From Roseovarius carneus (GTDB lineage Bacteria > Pseudomonadota > Alphaproteobacteria > Rhodobacterales > Rhodobacteraceae), in contig NZ_JAHSPD010000002.1 of NCBI RefSeq assembly GCF_020141465.1, positions 1 to 63,571 of the forward strand: 63,571 nt of DNA, in the 5' to 3' direction. The notes under the pieces are model-generated. The model was not told the DNA's origin, searched no databases, and worked only from the letters and a program-made list of their open reading frames with translations. Position numbers and translations under genes: made by a program. Shown one piece after another: positions 1-8,244 of the stretch; the first letter of the stretch is position 1; each line of letters begins with the position of its first letter.

Positions 1-137
1 CTGATCGAGAACTACTTCGGCAAGCTGAAGGAAAACAGAGGGATAGCCATGCGCCCCTGCAAGACAGATCAGAGCTTCAAAGCCTTCATCTCGATTGCGG
101 CAACAATCATTCAGATACGGTGAACGTCAACAGCCCC
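1..137 (+). mobile_element. IS5-family element, 3' end of transposase and terminal repeat
   Basis: The first 123 bases encode the last 40 residues of an IS5-family DDE transposase (LIENYFGKLKE, then FISIAATIIQIR and stop), open at the window edge. The terminal bases follow, ending in GTCAACAGCCCC at 137 and then TAA. Bases 1-137 are the exact reverse complement of 63009-63145, so the same element lies at the far end in inverted orientation. TAA next to the end matches the TNA target preference known for the IS427 group of IS5, although the other flank is not visible. The element ends only 66 bp before the start codon of the first ABC gene, so it may have cut into that promoter. Confidence 0.9.
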
Positions 138-144
138 TAATATG

Positions 145-162
145 ACGTCACAAAAGTTAAGT
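145..162 (+). promoter_or_regulatory. weak PhoB-box-like sequence before the Ugp-like operon
   Basis: ACGTCAC-AAAA-GTTAAGT has the 7+4+7 layout of a Pho box (consensus CTGTCAT with 11-bp periodicity). Only the first half-site is convincing. It lies 41 bp before the ATPase start, directly against the IS5 end. The same GTCACAAA core recurs before the second phnD and the first acyltransferase gene. Confidence 0.3.
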
Positions 163-202
163 GAACGCCGCCTAAGGATTGGCTGTGCCAAGGGGGAATC
201 AC

Positions 203-1357
203 ATGGCTGATTTGTCGATTACATCAATTACCAAACGCTTTACCGACACACCCGTATTGAAAGGTGTGACGCTTGATGTACCTGATGGGGAATTTGTCTC
301 GTTGGTGGGGCCATCGGGCTGTGGTAAATCCACACTGCTTAGGATCATCGCTGGTCTGGAGGCGCCGACCAGCGGGTGCGTCGCAATCGGAGGCGAGGAC
401 GTCACCGACATTCGCGCAGCAGATCGCAACCTGTCAATGGTGTTCCAATCCTATGCGCTTTACCCACATCTGACTGTTGCGGAAAACATTGCTGTGCCGT
501 TGCGCATGCGCGAAATGAGTGGACTGCAACGGTTGCCCTTCTTGGGACGCGTTATGCCAGGTACACGCGATCAAAGGCTGCATATTTCCCAAGCTGTGCA
601 CCAAGCTGCGGAAATGCTGGAGATTGCCATGCTTTTGGACCGTAAGCCGGGCCAACTTTCTGGCGGGCAGCGTCAGCGTGTGGCTTTGGGGCGTGCTCTT
701 GTGCGAGAACCGGCTGCGTTCCTGCTTGATGAGCCTTTGTCGAACCTCGATGCCAAGCTACGGGTACAAACAAGGGCCGAAATTGCAGAATTGCACCGTA
801 GGCTCGGGGCGACATTCATCTATGTGACCCATGACCAGGTCGAGGCGATGACGATGTCAGATCGTATTGCCGTGATGATGGATGGCGAGATCCTGCAATG
901 TGCTGCCCCTGAGATTGTTTATGAAGATCCCAATGACATCAGGGTCGCAGAATTCATCGGTTCCCCGAAGATCAACATCCTGCCCGTGGAACGTGTCGGG
1001 GCTGAGTTGCAGCTTTTGGGCCGGAGCTTGGATTGGCGCATCCCTAACGAGGGCCTGCAAATCTTACAGATCGGGGTGCGCCCGGAAGCGTTGCGCTTGA
1101 CCCAGACCGAGCCCATGTTGACTGGCTCAGTTGCGCATTTTGAAAACCTCGGCTCCGAGGTTTTTGCCCAAATTGCGCTGGACCAATATGCAGTGCGTGT
1201 GACCTTGCGCGCAACTCCTGTGGAACGGCAAATGTTAGGATTGGGCACACAGGTCGGGCTGCGCTTTGATCCAGCGGCAGCTTTGGTCTTTGGTTCGGAT
1301 GGCAAGCGTTTGCGAAAAGTCGAGGCATCGGCACATATGATTAGCCAGGTTGCTTGA
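203..1357 (+). CDS. ABC transporter ATPase, UgpC/MalK type
   Basis: This is the ATP-hydrolysing subunit of a carbohydrate or organophosphate importer of the CUT1 class, 384 residues long and acting at the cytoplasmic face of the membrane. Walker A GPSGCGKST is at about residues 36-44, followed by the Q-loop, signature LSGGQRQRVALGRAL, Walker B FLLDEPLSNLD and the switch histidine in YVTHDQ. A MalK-type C-terminal regulatory domain follows. The helical region carries about 20 extra residues (around RLPFLGRVMPGTRDQ) compared with MalK. I chose the ATG at 203 because AGGGGG lies seven bases before it; an upstream in-frame start at 179 has no such site. It is followed directly by two permease genes, a binding protein and a phosphodiesterase. 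The substrate class is inferred from those neighbours. Confidence 0.9.
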   Translation: MADLSITSITKRFTDTPVLKGVTLDVPDGEFVSLVGPSGCGKSTLLRIIAGLEAPTSGCVAIGGEDVTDIRAADRNLSMVFQSYALYPHLTVAENIAVPLRMREMSGLQRLPFLGRVMPGTRDQRLHISQAVHQAAEMLEIAMLLDRKPGQLSGGQRQRVALGRALVREPAAFLLDEPLSNLDAKLRVQTRAEIAELHRRLGATFIYVTHDQVEAMTMSDRIAVMMDGEILQCAAPEIVYEDPNDIRVAEFIGSPKINILPVERVGAELQLLGRSLDWRIPNEGLQILQIGVRPEALRLTQTEPMLTGSVAHFENLGSEVFAQIALDQYAVRVTLRATPVERQMLGLGTQVGLRFDPAAALVFGSDGKRLRKVEASAHMISQVA

Positions 1358-1358
1358 G

Positions 1359-2327
1359 ATGGCTGTTCTTGATGCGAATGCATCGGAGCCAGTGTCCCAG
1401 GGCGTGCAAAGCCAAGCGCGCACTGCTTGGACGCTCACCGCCCCTGCCCTGGCTTTGATGTTTCTTATCCTGCTAGTGCCCATTTGCGTGGCAGGCGTGT
1501 TGTCCTTTACCAACTATTCGCTGGGCAACACCGGTTTTGACTGGGTTGGAACAGAAAACTACGAGCGGCTTCTTACCCGCGCCACCTATGCAAAGATGTT
1601 CGTGGCGACCTTGACTTATGTCGTGACGGTTGTGCCGATCTCATTGGGCCTGGGGTTAGGTGCCGCGATGTTAGTGCATTCACTAGGCCGGGTGGGAGAC
1701 ATCTATAAGACGATCTATTTCCTGCCCGTGATGGCAACGCTTTTGGCCATGGCAATTGCATGGGAATTCATGCTGCACCCCTCCATCGGCATGGTGAACC
1801 GCACGCTTGAGATGGCCTGCGGCAGCTGGTTTGAGGTGATCCCTTTCTTTGCCAATGGATGTGCTGACAGGTTCCCGCTTTGGTTAGGCGACAAGGACTA
1901 CGCCATCTGGGTCGTGTGTTTCATCGGTATCTGGCAGGGCTTTGGCTTTAACATGGTCCTGTATCTTGCCGGGCTTACGTCGGTGCAGCGCGAACTCTAC
2001 CATGCCGCTGAGATGGATGGTGCAAGATCCGCATGGGCGCGGTTCTGGCTGGTGACATGGCCAGCCCTTGGTCCGACCACCGTTTTCGTTGTGACCATTT
2101 CCTGCATCCGCGCCTTTCAGGTCTTTGACACCATCGAGGCATTCTGGCCGCAAGGCGGTGGGCCGAACAAATCCGCCTACGTCATGATGTTCGCGATCTT
2201 TGAGAAAGGCGTTCAACAGAACCTGATAGGGATCGGGTCGGCGATCACCATGCTGTTTTTGATCTTTGTGATGATCCTGACCCTGATCCAGCGCTGGCTG
2301 GTCGAACGCAAGGTGCACTACGGATGA
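1359..2327 (+). CDS. ABC transporter permease, UgpA/MalF-like
   Basis: This inner-membrane permease has about six transmembrane segments and 322 residues. The first segment is LALMFLILLVPICVAGVL near the N-terminus. The EAA loop that docks to the ATPase reads ELYHAAEMDGARSAWARFW, in the C-terminal half as expected. ATG at 1359 follows the ATPase stop by one base and fits the family N-terminus better than an overlapping TTG at 1350. It overlaps the next permease by four bases, indicating translational coupling. A periplasmic loop with ACGSWFEVIPFFANGCADRF between the third and fourth membrane segments holds two cysteines that could pair. Family membership is clear, but the substrate is not determinable from this protein. 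Confidence 0.88.
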   Translation: MAVLDANASEPVSQGVQSQARTAWTLTAPALALMFLILLVPICVAGVLSFTNYSLGNTGFDWVGTENYERLLTRATYAKMFVATLTYVVTVVPISLGLGLGAAMLVHSLGRVGDIYKTIYFLPVMATLLAMAIAWEFMLHPSIGMVNRTLEMACGSWFEVIPFFANGCADRFPLWLGDKDYAIWVVCFIGIWQGFGFNMVLYLAGLTSVQRELYHAAEMDGARSAWARFWLVTWPALGPTTVFVVTISCIRAFQVFDTIEAFWPQGGGPNKSAYVMMFAIFEKGVQQNLIGIGSAITMLFLIFVMILTLIQRWLVERKVHYG

Positions 2328-3286
2328 CACGGACATGGTGGAAACACTTGCTGCTGATCCTTGGCGCGATCATCGTGCTGGCACCGTTCTACATGATGGT
2401 GAGCTATTCACTCAAAAGCCCGGGCGAGATCGACCGTGGTGAGGGTGGATTTTTTGGCCGTCAGGAGATGATGGTCGACCCGCGTTGTGTAGCATTGCAA
2501 CAGCCGGACCGTGCCGATATCCAAGCCGCACGCACACGCTTTCCCGGACAGGATGACGGGGACGTTCAAGCCGCCCTGCTGGCCGAGACCGAGGCTGAGT
2601 GTTCCATGCGTCCCGTCGTTTTCAACTACTCGAAAGCGTTCACCGAAGCGCCTTTGATCCGCTATCTGCTGAACGGCGTGATCGTGACCGTCTCCATCTT
2701 CGTGATCCAGATCGTCGTCGCCCTGCCGGCGGCTTATGCATTGGCCAAGCTCAGGTTCTGGGGCCGCGAAGCCGTGTTCGGACTGGTCTTGTTCTGCCTT
2801 TTGATCCCTGTCCATGCCATAGCGTTGCCACTGTACATTATGCTTGCCAAACTGGGGCTGACCAACACCTATGCCGCGCTGATCGTGCCCTGGACAATCT
2901 CTGTCTTTGGCATCTTCTTGATGCGCCAGTTCTTCATGACAGTACCGGATGATCTGATCGACGCGGCACGCATGGACGGAATGACCGAGTTTTCCATTGT
3001 GTGGCGCGTCATGTTGCCGACGGCGATCCCGGCGCTGTTGGCCTTTGCGATCTTCAGCATCGTGGCGCATTGGAACGACTATTTCTGGCCCCGCATAGTC
3101 GTGACCGGAAACCGGGATCTTTTCACGCCACCGCTTGGTTTGCGCGAATTCAAGGGCGATGGCGACGGGTCTTTTTTTGGGCCGATGATGGCCACCGCCA
3201 CCGTCATCGTCACACCTTTGATCGTTGCGTTTCTGATCGCGCAGCGCCGCTTTATCGAAGGGATTACGCTTTCTGGAATGAAGTAG
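2324..3286 (+). CDS. ABC transporter permease, UgpE/MalG-like, with extended first loop
   Basis: This is the second permease subunit, 320 residues. The first membrane segment is LLLILGAIIVLAPFYMMV. The EAA motif is present (LIDAARMDGMTEFSIVWRVMLP), and the C-terminus ends RFIEGITLSGMK, as typical MalG/UgpE proteins do. The periplasmic stretch between the first and second segments is about 60 residues longer than in MalG or UgpE, covering roughly residues 35-95 and rich in charged residues. This loop resembles that of some alphaproteobacterial alpha-glucoside-type permeases, so it is probably a subfamily trait and not an insertion. The stop codon lies inside a perfect hairpin that separates it from the binding-protein gene. 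Confidence 0.87.
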   Translation: MTRTWWKHLLLILGAIIVLAPFYMMVSYSLKSPGEIDRGEGGFFGRQEMMVDPRCVALQQPDRADIQAARTRFPGQDDGDVQAALLAETEAECSMRPVVFNYSKAFTEAPLIRYLLNGVIVTVSIFVIQIVVALPAAYALAKLRFWGREAVFGLVLFCLLIPVHAIALPLYIMLAKLGLTNTYAALIVPWTISVFGIFLMRQFFMTVPDDLIDAARMDGMTEFSIVWRVMLPTAIPALLAFAIFSIVAHWNDYFWPRIVVTGNRDLFTPPLGLREFKGDGDGSFFGPMMATATVIVTPLIVAFLIAQRRFIEGITLSGMK

Positions 3287-3310
3287 GATGGGTCAAAACC
3301 CATCCTACTC
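3283..3310 (+). promoter_or_regulatory. perfect 12-bp hairpin between permease and binding-protein genes
   Basis: AGTAGGATGGGT and ACCCATCCTACT form a perfect 12-bp stem with a CAAA loop, and the left arm contains the permease stop codon. No T-run follows, so it is more likely a transcript-processing or stabilising structure than a terminator. Such structures commonly set binding-protein mRNA above permease mRNA. Confidence 0.7.
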
Positions 3311-3386
3311 ATACGCCCCACAAGGGGACAATCACCGGGGTCTGCCAATCGCCAAACCGTCAGCCCCGACAACTGGAGTAGATTTA

Positions 3387-4634
3387 ATGAAACTGACCAC
3401 CACTGCAATGGTTTTGGCGCTGTCTGCCAGCGCCGTTTATGCCCAAGACAAGGTAACCATCGAGTTCGCCTATCCCTATAGCCATCTCTTTGACGTGACC
3501 TATGAGGCAATGATGCCCGCCTTCAACGCCGCACATCCCAATATTGAAGTGAAGTTCCGTGCCACCTACGAATCCTATGAGGATGGCACCAATACCATTT
3601 TGCGCGAAGCGGTCGCGGGTAACCTGCCCGACGTCACCATGCAGGGTCTCAACCGCCAGCAGCCGCTGATTGAGAAAAACATCGCCCAGTCGCTTGAGCC
3701 CTTCATCGCGCAGGAAGCTGATTTCGAGAAAGACGGTTATCATCAGGCTATGCTGTCGCTGTCGACCTTCAACGATGAAGTCTATGGCCTGCCGTTCTCG
3801 ATCTCGCTGCCGGTTGGCTATTACAACATGGACATCCTGCGCGCGGGCGGCATCGAAGAGTTGCCCCAAACATGGGATGACGTGATCGCGGCTTGCGAGA
3901 CGATGAAGGCCAATGGCATCGACAACCCGATCTTCTGGGGTTGGAACATCACCGGCAATTGGTTTGTGCAGGCGCTCTTGTGGTCTCAGGACAGCGCGAT
4001 CGTCGAGAACGGCACCGTCACCCTCGACAGCCCGGAAACGCTGGCAGCACTTGAGCAAATGCAGGAAATCTTCACTAAATGCGATATGCAGAACCTTGAA
4101 TGGAAAGCAGCCCTATCGTCCTTTTCCGCTGGTGATATCGGAATGATGTTCTGGTCTACCTCGGCACTGGGCGCTGTTGAACGGTCGCAAGGTGACTTTG
4201 AGTTGGTCACCGGTCCTTTCCCCGGCATGGGCGGCAAGCCGATGGGTCTGCCTGCGGGCGGCAATGCGGCCATGCTGACGTCGACGTCAGATGACCCTGC
4301 CGTGCGCGAGGCGGCTTGGACTTTCCTTAAATACATCACCTCCGGTGATGGCGCTGCCGAGGTGGCCAAGACCACCGGCTACATGCCACCGAACAGAGCT
4401 GCAAACGAGATCATCCTCGCAGATTTCTATGAGCAAAACCCCAACAAGCAAACCGCAGTTGATCAGCTTCCGTTGCTGCGCGACTGGCTGGCCTATCCCG
4501 GTGACAACGGTTTGGCCATCACGCAGGTGATTTACGACTCGATTGAGCGGATTGTCACGGGCGACGCCACCGACATGAAAGAGCTTCAGCAGGAGATGGT
4601 CGAAGAAGTCGCCGACCTGCTGCCCAACGGCTAA
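3387..4634 (+). CDS. periplasmic solute-binding protein, UgpB-like (family 1)
   Basis: This 415-residue protein starts with a Sec signal peptide (MKLTTTAMVLALSASAVYAQ, cleavage expected after YAQ). It continues as an extracellular solute-binding protein family 1 fold (VTIEFAYPYSH, then FNAAHPNIEVKF and LPDVTMQG). The ATG at 3387 is preceded by GGAG eight bases upstream and begins exactly at the signal peptide; the upstream in-frame extension runs through the intergenic hairpin. It delivers the substrate to the two permeases. The gene lies before a class III phosphodiesterase, so I infer an organophosphate such as a glycerophosphodiester. A sugar remains possible. Confidence 0.88.
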   Translation: MKLTTTAMVLALSASAVYAQDKVTIEFAYPYSHLFDVTYEAMMPAFNAAHPNIEVKFRATYESYEDGTNTILREAVAGNLPDVTMQGLNRQQPLIEKNIAQSLEPFIAQEADFEKDGYHQAMLSLSTFNDEVYGLPFSISLPVGYYNMDILRAGGIEELPQTWDDVIAACETMKANGIDNPIFWGWNITGNWFVQALLWSQDSAIVENGTVTLDSPETLAALEQMQEIFTKCDMQNLEWKAALSSFSAGDIGMMFWSTSALGAVERSQGDFELVTGPFPGMGGKPMGLPAGGNAAMLTSTSDDPAVREAAWTFLKYITSGDGAAEVAKTTGYMPPNRAANEIILADFYEQNPNKQTAVDQLPLLRDWLAYPGDNGLAITQVIYDSIERIVTGDATDMKELQQEMVEEVADLLPNG

Positions 4635-4642
4635 GCCGCGTG

Positions 4643-4669
4643 CTGGTCGCCCCCAAGCGGGGCGGCCAG
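4643..4669 (+). terminator. GC-rich hairpin after the binding-protein gene
   Basis: CTGGTCGCCCC pairs with GGGGCGGCCAG over 11 positions with one G-U pair, seven bases after the stop codon. No T-tract follows, so it is a candidate attenuator or mRNA-stabilising element that could lower expression of the downstream phosphodiesterase relative to the binding protein. Confidence 0.55.
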
Positions 4670-4710
4670 ACCCTGCTCAATGCCAGATATTTCTGGATGA
4701 AAGACTGTAC

Positions 4711-5538
4711 ATGAAACTTGTTCATATCTCTGACCTTCATCTGACCCTGCCGGGCGAACGGATGGGCGGAGTAGACCCCCACCAACGTTTTGCGCAGGCT
4801 CTGGCGCATGTGCTTGCACACCACAGTGACGCGACGCGGATCATTATCACCGGCGATCTGACCCATTGGGGGGAGCCTGGCGCGTATGCAGCTCTGCGGG
4901 ATGTCTTGACGGACCTGCCGTGCCCGGTGCGATTGCTGATCGGCAACCACGACGATCGTGCGGCGTTTCTGTCCGCGTTCCCGGATCATCCGAAAGACGC
5001 GCACGGCTTCATCAATTACGCCGAGACGGTAGACACCATCCGCCTGATCTATCTGGATACGACCGCACCGCGTACCCATGCCGGCCATTTTTGCGCTGTC
5101 CGCCGCGACTGGCTGGCGGCGGAACTTGAAAGCCACGACCGCACACGCCTGTTCGTGCACCACAACATCATGCCCATCGCCTTGCCCGCGACCGACAAAA
5201 TCGCGCTTGTTCCCCGGGATCGCACACCGTTGGCCGACCTGCTTGACCAGTATCGCGACCGTATCGACTACGTCCATTTCGGTCATGTACACACCCCGGT
5301 TCACGGCACCTATTGCGACATCCCATTTGCGTCTGTCCGGTCAACTGTAAATCAGTCCCTGCCAGACTTTAGTGAAAGGGACCTGTTACAGAGCGCACCA
5401 ATGGCACCGTCCTATTCCGTGATCCTCGCCGATGCGACAGGCACCTTGATTCACGACATTCCTTTCGCTTGGGATGGTCCCGTATTTACGGCTGGCACCG
5501 ACTGGGAAGAATGGGCCAAGCCCCTTGTGGTAGAATGA
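4711..5538 (+). CDS. class III (GpdQ/CpdA-like) metallophosphodiesterase
   Basis: This 275-residue cytoplasmic calcineurin-like phosphoesterase carries all metal-binding motifs of its class in order: DLHL at residues 8-11, GDLTHWG near 50, GNHD near 79, HHN near 152 and GHVHTP near 192. Close relatives of this class hydrolyse glycerophosphodiesters (GpdQ) or cyclic nucleotides (CpdA). The gene sits last in a transporter operon for an apparently phosphorylated substrate, so I favour glycerophosphodiester hydrolysis after import. Its stop overlaps the start of a second, truncated copy of the same family. Family call is firm; substrate is inference. Confidence 0.85.
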   Translation: MKLVHISDLHLTLPGERMGGVDPHQRFAQALAHVLAHHSDATRIIITGDLTHWGEPGAYAALRDVLTDLPCPVRLLIGNHDDRAAFLSAFPDHPKDAHGFINYAETVDTIRLIYLDTTAPRTHAGHFCAVRRDWLAAELESHDRTRLFVHHNIMPIALPATDKIALVPRDRTPLADLLDQYRDRIDYVHFGHVHTPVHGTYCDIPFASVRSTVNQSLPDFSERDLLQSAPMAPSYSVILADATGTLIHDIPFAWDGPVFTAGTDWEEWAKPLVVE

Positions 5539-5741
5539 AATTTATCCACCTTACAGACACCCATGTTATCGGCTCAGGCGATCTCTACGGAAAGGACCCG
5601 GCCGCGCGTTTGCGTGCCGCAGTCCAGTCGATCAACGCGGAACACGGCGATGCGGCGTTCGTCGTCCTGACTGGTGACATGACCCATTGGGGTGATCCTG
5701 CGGCCTATGCCCGGTTCTCACCGGAAATCTGCGATCTTTAG
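5535..5741 (+). pseudogene. truncated second class III phosphodiesterase
   Basis: The 68 residues starting MKFIHLTDTHV reproduce the N-terminal third of the preceding enzyme (metal motif TDTH; GDMTHWG; PAAYARF) and then stop at TAG 5739-5741. The GNHD, HH and GHVH motifs are missing, so it cannot be active. The start overlaps the previous stop (ATGA), so the tandem pair was once translationally coupled. The next 100 bases, read in another frame, give 31 plausible residues (NITLNADTYARMEAL, ending RLEEGSS) that I do not recognise. They may be the tail of an unrelated gene joined here by deletion. Confidence 0.8.
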
Positions 5742-5841
5742 AGGCGAGCAACATCACATTGAACGCAGATACCTATGCGCGCATGGAAGCTTTATCACCA
5801 AGGCCTGCCCAAGCGATGGATCGACTTGAGGAAGGCAGCAG

Positions 5842-6135
5842 TTAGGCTGGTCCGGGCATTTCGCCTTCCCAATGTTCGCCCATGGCGACAATGCACGATG
5901 TTCCGTTTGTGTAATTCTGTACGATGATCCAGTCACCGTTTCTTTGGCTGACCCAGATTTCAAGCAGAGTTTCAGGGTCCCGCAGGCCTCTCCCCTGACG
6001 CTCTGCACCCAGAGCATTCGTTAGCATATGCGCCATGCGCGTGCTGTCATCACAACTAACATCCGTCATTTGCGCGTCCGCAAGTGCAGGAATCGAGAAG
6101 CAGATAGACAAAGTTAGTGCATAACGAAGAACCAT
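5842..6135 (-). CDS. small secreted protein of unknown function
   Basis: This 97-residue product has a signal peptide (VLRYALTLSICFSIPALADA) and a mature part of about 75 residues. Two cysteines (VSCDDS and TSCIVAMG) could form one disulfide. The segment LLEIWVSQRNGDWIIV with the cysteine-containing tail resembles small periplasmic proteins I have seen as conserved hypotheticals in Rhodobacterales, but I cannot assign a function. AGGA lies seven bases before the ATG. It is transcribed away from phnC, from the intervening region that also holds the Pho-box-like sequence, and overlaps no other credible gene. Confidence 0.65.
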   Translation of the reverse strand: MVLRYALTLSICFSIPALADAQMTDVSCDDSTRMAHMLTNALGAERQGRGLRDPETLLEIWVSQRNGDWIIVQNYTNGTSCIVAMGEHWEGEMPGPA

Positions 6136-6256
6136 ATGAGAATCCTAATCGTCTGATTTTCAAAATGTAACAAATTTATGATGCCTTGTGGATAACTGTG
6201 GCGCCAGGGCGATATGTGCCAATCATTGCAAAAGCTTGCACTTTACCCCCTTAGAT

Positions 6257-6274
6257 CTGTCATTTTTCTTTTAC
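6257..6274 (+). promoter_or_regulatory. candidate PhoB box upstream of phnC
   Basis: CTGTCAT-TTTT-CTTTTAC has a perfect first half-site and the right 11-bp spacing. A third weak repeat, ATGTAAA, begins at 6279 in the same register. It lies about 80 bp before the phnC start, in the region shared with the divergent small secreted protein gene. Confidence 0.6.
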
Positions 6275-6355
6275 CTTTATGTAAAGAGACTGACTCAAAA
6301 CCGTCATCAAACCGTAGTGTCCGCCGTTTACGCCCTCCCCAAACATGGGGGCGAT

Positions 6356-7171
6356 ATGCTGAAGATTGATAAGCTGACCAAGCGGTTCGGGGATAAAACA
6401 GCTGTAGATGCTGCAAACATCTTGGTGGAAAAACCGTCAATGGTTGGGATCATTGGCCGTTCTGGCGCGGGCAAGTCCACGCTTTTGCGGATGGTGAATT
6501 GTCTGAGCGATGTGTCCGAGGGCACGATTACCTTTGAGGGTGAAGAGATTACTGGGCTGCGGGGAGCTGCGCGGCGCAATTGGCAATCGCGGTGCGCCAT
6601 GATTTTCCAGCAATTCAACCTCGTGCCCCGCATGGATGTCGTATCAAACGTGCTGCACGGCACCCTGAACAAGCGGTCGACCTTTGCGACAATGTTCAAT
6701 CTTTACCCGCAGTCTGATATTCACCGGGCCATTGAAATCCTTGATCGGCTCGGTATTGCCGAACAGGCCCCAAAACGGGCAGAGGCCCTCTCGGGTGGGC
6801 AACAGCAGCGTGTGGCGATTGCGCGCGCCTTGATGCAAGATCCGAAAATCATCCTTGCCGATGAACCTATCGCCAGCCTTGATCCGATGAATGCGCAAGT
6901 GGTCATGCAAGCCCTGCGCCGCATTCACGAAGAAGACGGGCGCATGGTCATCGCAAACCTCCATACGCTTGATACCGCGCGGCGCTATTGCGACCGGGTG
7001 ATCGGGATGCGCGACGGGCGGATCGTTTTTGATGGCACGCCAGAGCAGCTGACCACCGGAGTTGCACGTGACATCTACGGGGCCGGTGCGGATTTTTCCG
7101 AAGCCGCCACGTCCACCGAAATCGAAACACTGGACAGGCCAGAGATCCTCGAAGCGACAGTATACGCCTGA
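6356..7171 (+). CDS. phnC: phosphonate ABC transporter ATPase PhnC
   Basis: PhnC powers phosphonate uptake at the inner membrane. The 271 residues carry Walker [10 protein letters not shown] near residue 37, a Q-loop in [14 protein letters not shown] (the NLV-R context is typical of PhnC), signature [15 protein letters not shown] and Walker [13 protein letters not shown]. The switch-region residue is in [10 protein letters not shown], again a PhnC hallmark. ATG at 6356 is used because G-rich sequence lies just before it and it matches the family N-terminus ([12 protein letters not shown]). The upstream reading is only non-coding leader. phnD and two phnE genes follow. Confidence 0.95.
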   Translation: MLKIDKLTKRFGDKTAVDAANILVEKPSMVGIIGRSGAGKSTLLRMVNCLSDVSEGTITFEGEEITGLRGAARRNWQSRCAMIFQQFNLVPRMDVVSNVLHGTLNKRSTFATMFNLYPQSDIHRAIEILDRLGIAEQAPKRAEALSGGQQQRVAIARALMQDPKIILADEPIASLDPMNAQVVMQALRRIHEEDGRMVIANLHTLDTARRYCDRVIGMRDGRIVFDGTPEQLTTGVARDIYGAGADFSEAATSTEIETLDRPEILEATVYA

Positions 7172-7266
7172 GCCAGTTGCAGCCTGCGTACCTTCTGCAG
7201 GTCACCTTACTCAACCCGCCCTCAAATAGCTACAAATCAGTAGGGCAACAAACCACGGAGATAACA

Positions 7267-8178
7267 ATGAAAAAGACTCTCGTACTGGCGCTTGCCGCCT
7301 CCACAGCCCTCAGCACGGGCGCTCTTGCCCAAGACATCACCGAATTCCGCATCGGGATTCTGGGCGGCGAAAATGCCCAAGACCGGATGAACAGCTACCA
7401 GTGTCTGGCGGATTTCACGACCGAAGCGCTCGGCGTTGAAACCAAGCTTTTCGCCCCTGCCGACTATAATGGCGTCATTCAGGGCCTTCTGGGTGGCACC
7501 ATCGACATGGCATGGCTTGGCGCATCAGCCTACGCAGCAACATTCCTGCAAGATCCGGAGGCTGTTGAGCCTGTTTTGATCAAGGTCAACATTGATGGCT
7601 CGGTCGGCTACCATTCGATCGGCTTTGCCCGCATCGATAGTGGCGTCACATCTCTCGATGACATGGAAGGCAAGGTGTTTGGTTTTGGTGATCCAAACTC
7701 GACATCTGGCTATCTTATTCCTTCCATCGAGATTCCGCAGTACAAGGACGGCATCACCATGGAATCCGGCGCATACTTCGGTGAAGTCAAATTCACAGGC
7801 GGTCATGAGCAGACCATCGTCGCAGTGAACAACGGCGATATCGATGGCGGCGTGACATGGGCCGATGGTCAGGGCAATTGGGAAGACGGCTATAATTCCG
7901 GCGCGCTGCGCAAAGCGGTTGATGCAGGTCTCGTCGACATGAACGACATGGTCCAGATCTGGAAATCCAACGTTATCCCCGAGGGCCCTGTCGTGCTGCG
8001 CCAAGCACTGCCCGATGATGTCAAAGCCACAATGGTTGCGCTGGTTGATGGCCTTTACGAAGCAGACCCTGAGTGCGCCTACGGCGTCGCTGCGGGCGAC
8101 ACGCTGGGATTCCAGCCCGTCACGCACGCGATGTACGAAAACATCGTGGCAGCCCGTCAGTCTGTCATTGGGAACTAA
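7267..8178 (+). CDS. phnD: phosphonate-binding periplasmic protein PhnD
   Basis: This 303-residue product begins with a Sec signal peptide (MKKTLVLALAASTALSTGALAQ) and then reads as a PhnD-family binding protein (FRIGILGGENAQDRM; YNGVIQGLLGGTIDMAWLG; FGDPNSTSGYLIPS). The GDPNSTSG segment forms the phosphonate pocket in this family. GGAG stands seven bases before the ATG at 7267. The protein captures phosphonates in the periplasm for PhnC/PhnE. A hairpin follows the stop, consistent with separate tuning of the binding protein. A second, divergent phnD lies at 24180. Confidence 0.95.
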   Translation: MKKTLVLALAASTALSTGALAQDITEFRIGILGGENAQDRMNSYQCLADFTTEALGVETKLFAPADYNGVIQGLLGGTIDMAWLGASAYAATFLQDPEAVEPVLIKVNIDGSVGYHSIGFARIDSGVTSLDDMEGKVFGFGDPNSTSGYLIPSIEIPQYKDGITMESGAYFGEVKFTGGHEQTIVAVNNGDIDGGVTWADGQGNWEDGYNSGALRKAVDAGLVDMNDMVQIWKSNVIPEGPVVLRQALPDDVKATMVALVDGLYEADPECAYGVAAGDTLGFQPVTHAMYENIVAARQSVIGN

Positions 8179-8197
8179 AACAATTTTTATGACACAT

Positions 8198-8221
8198 CCG
8201 GTAGCGCTTTGGCGCTGCCGG
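8198..8221 (+). terminator. hairpin between phnD and phnE
   Basis: CCGGTAGCGC and GCGCTGCCGG form a 10-bp stem with one G-U pair and a TTTG loop, followed by TATTTCTTTG. It is a likely partial terminator or processing site that raises phnD mRNA over the permease mRNA. Confidence 0.6.
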
Positions 8222-8244
8222 TATTTCTTTGTCCGGGGGTCAGG

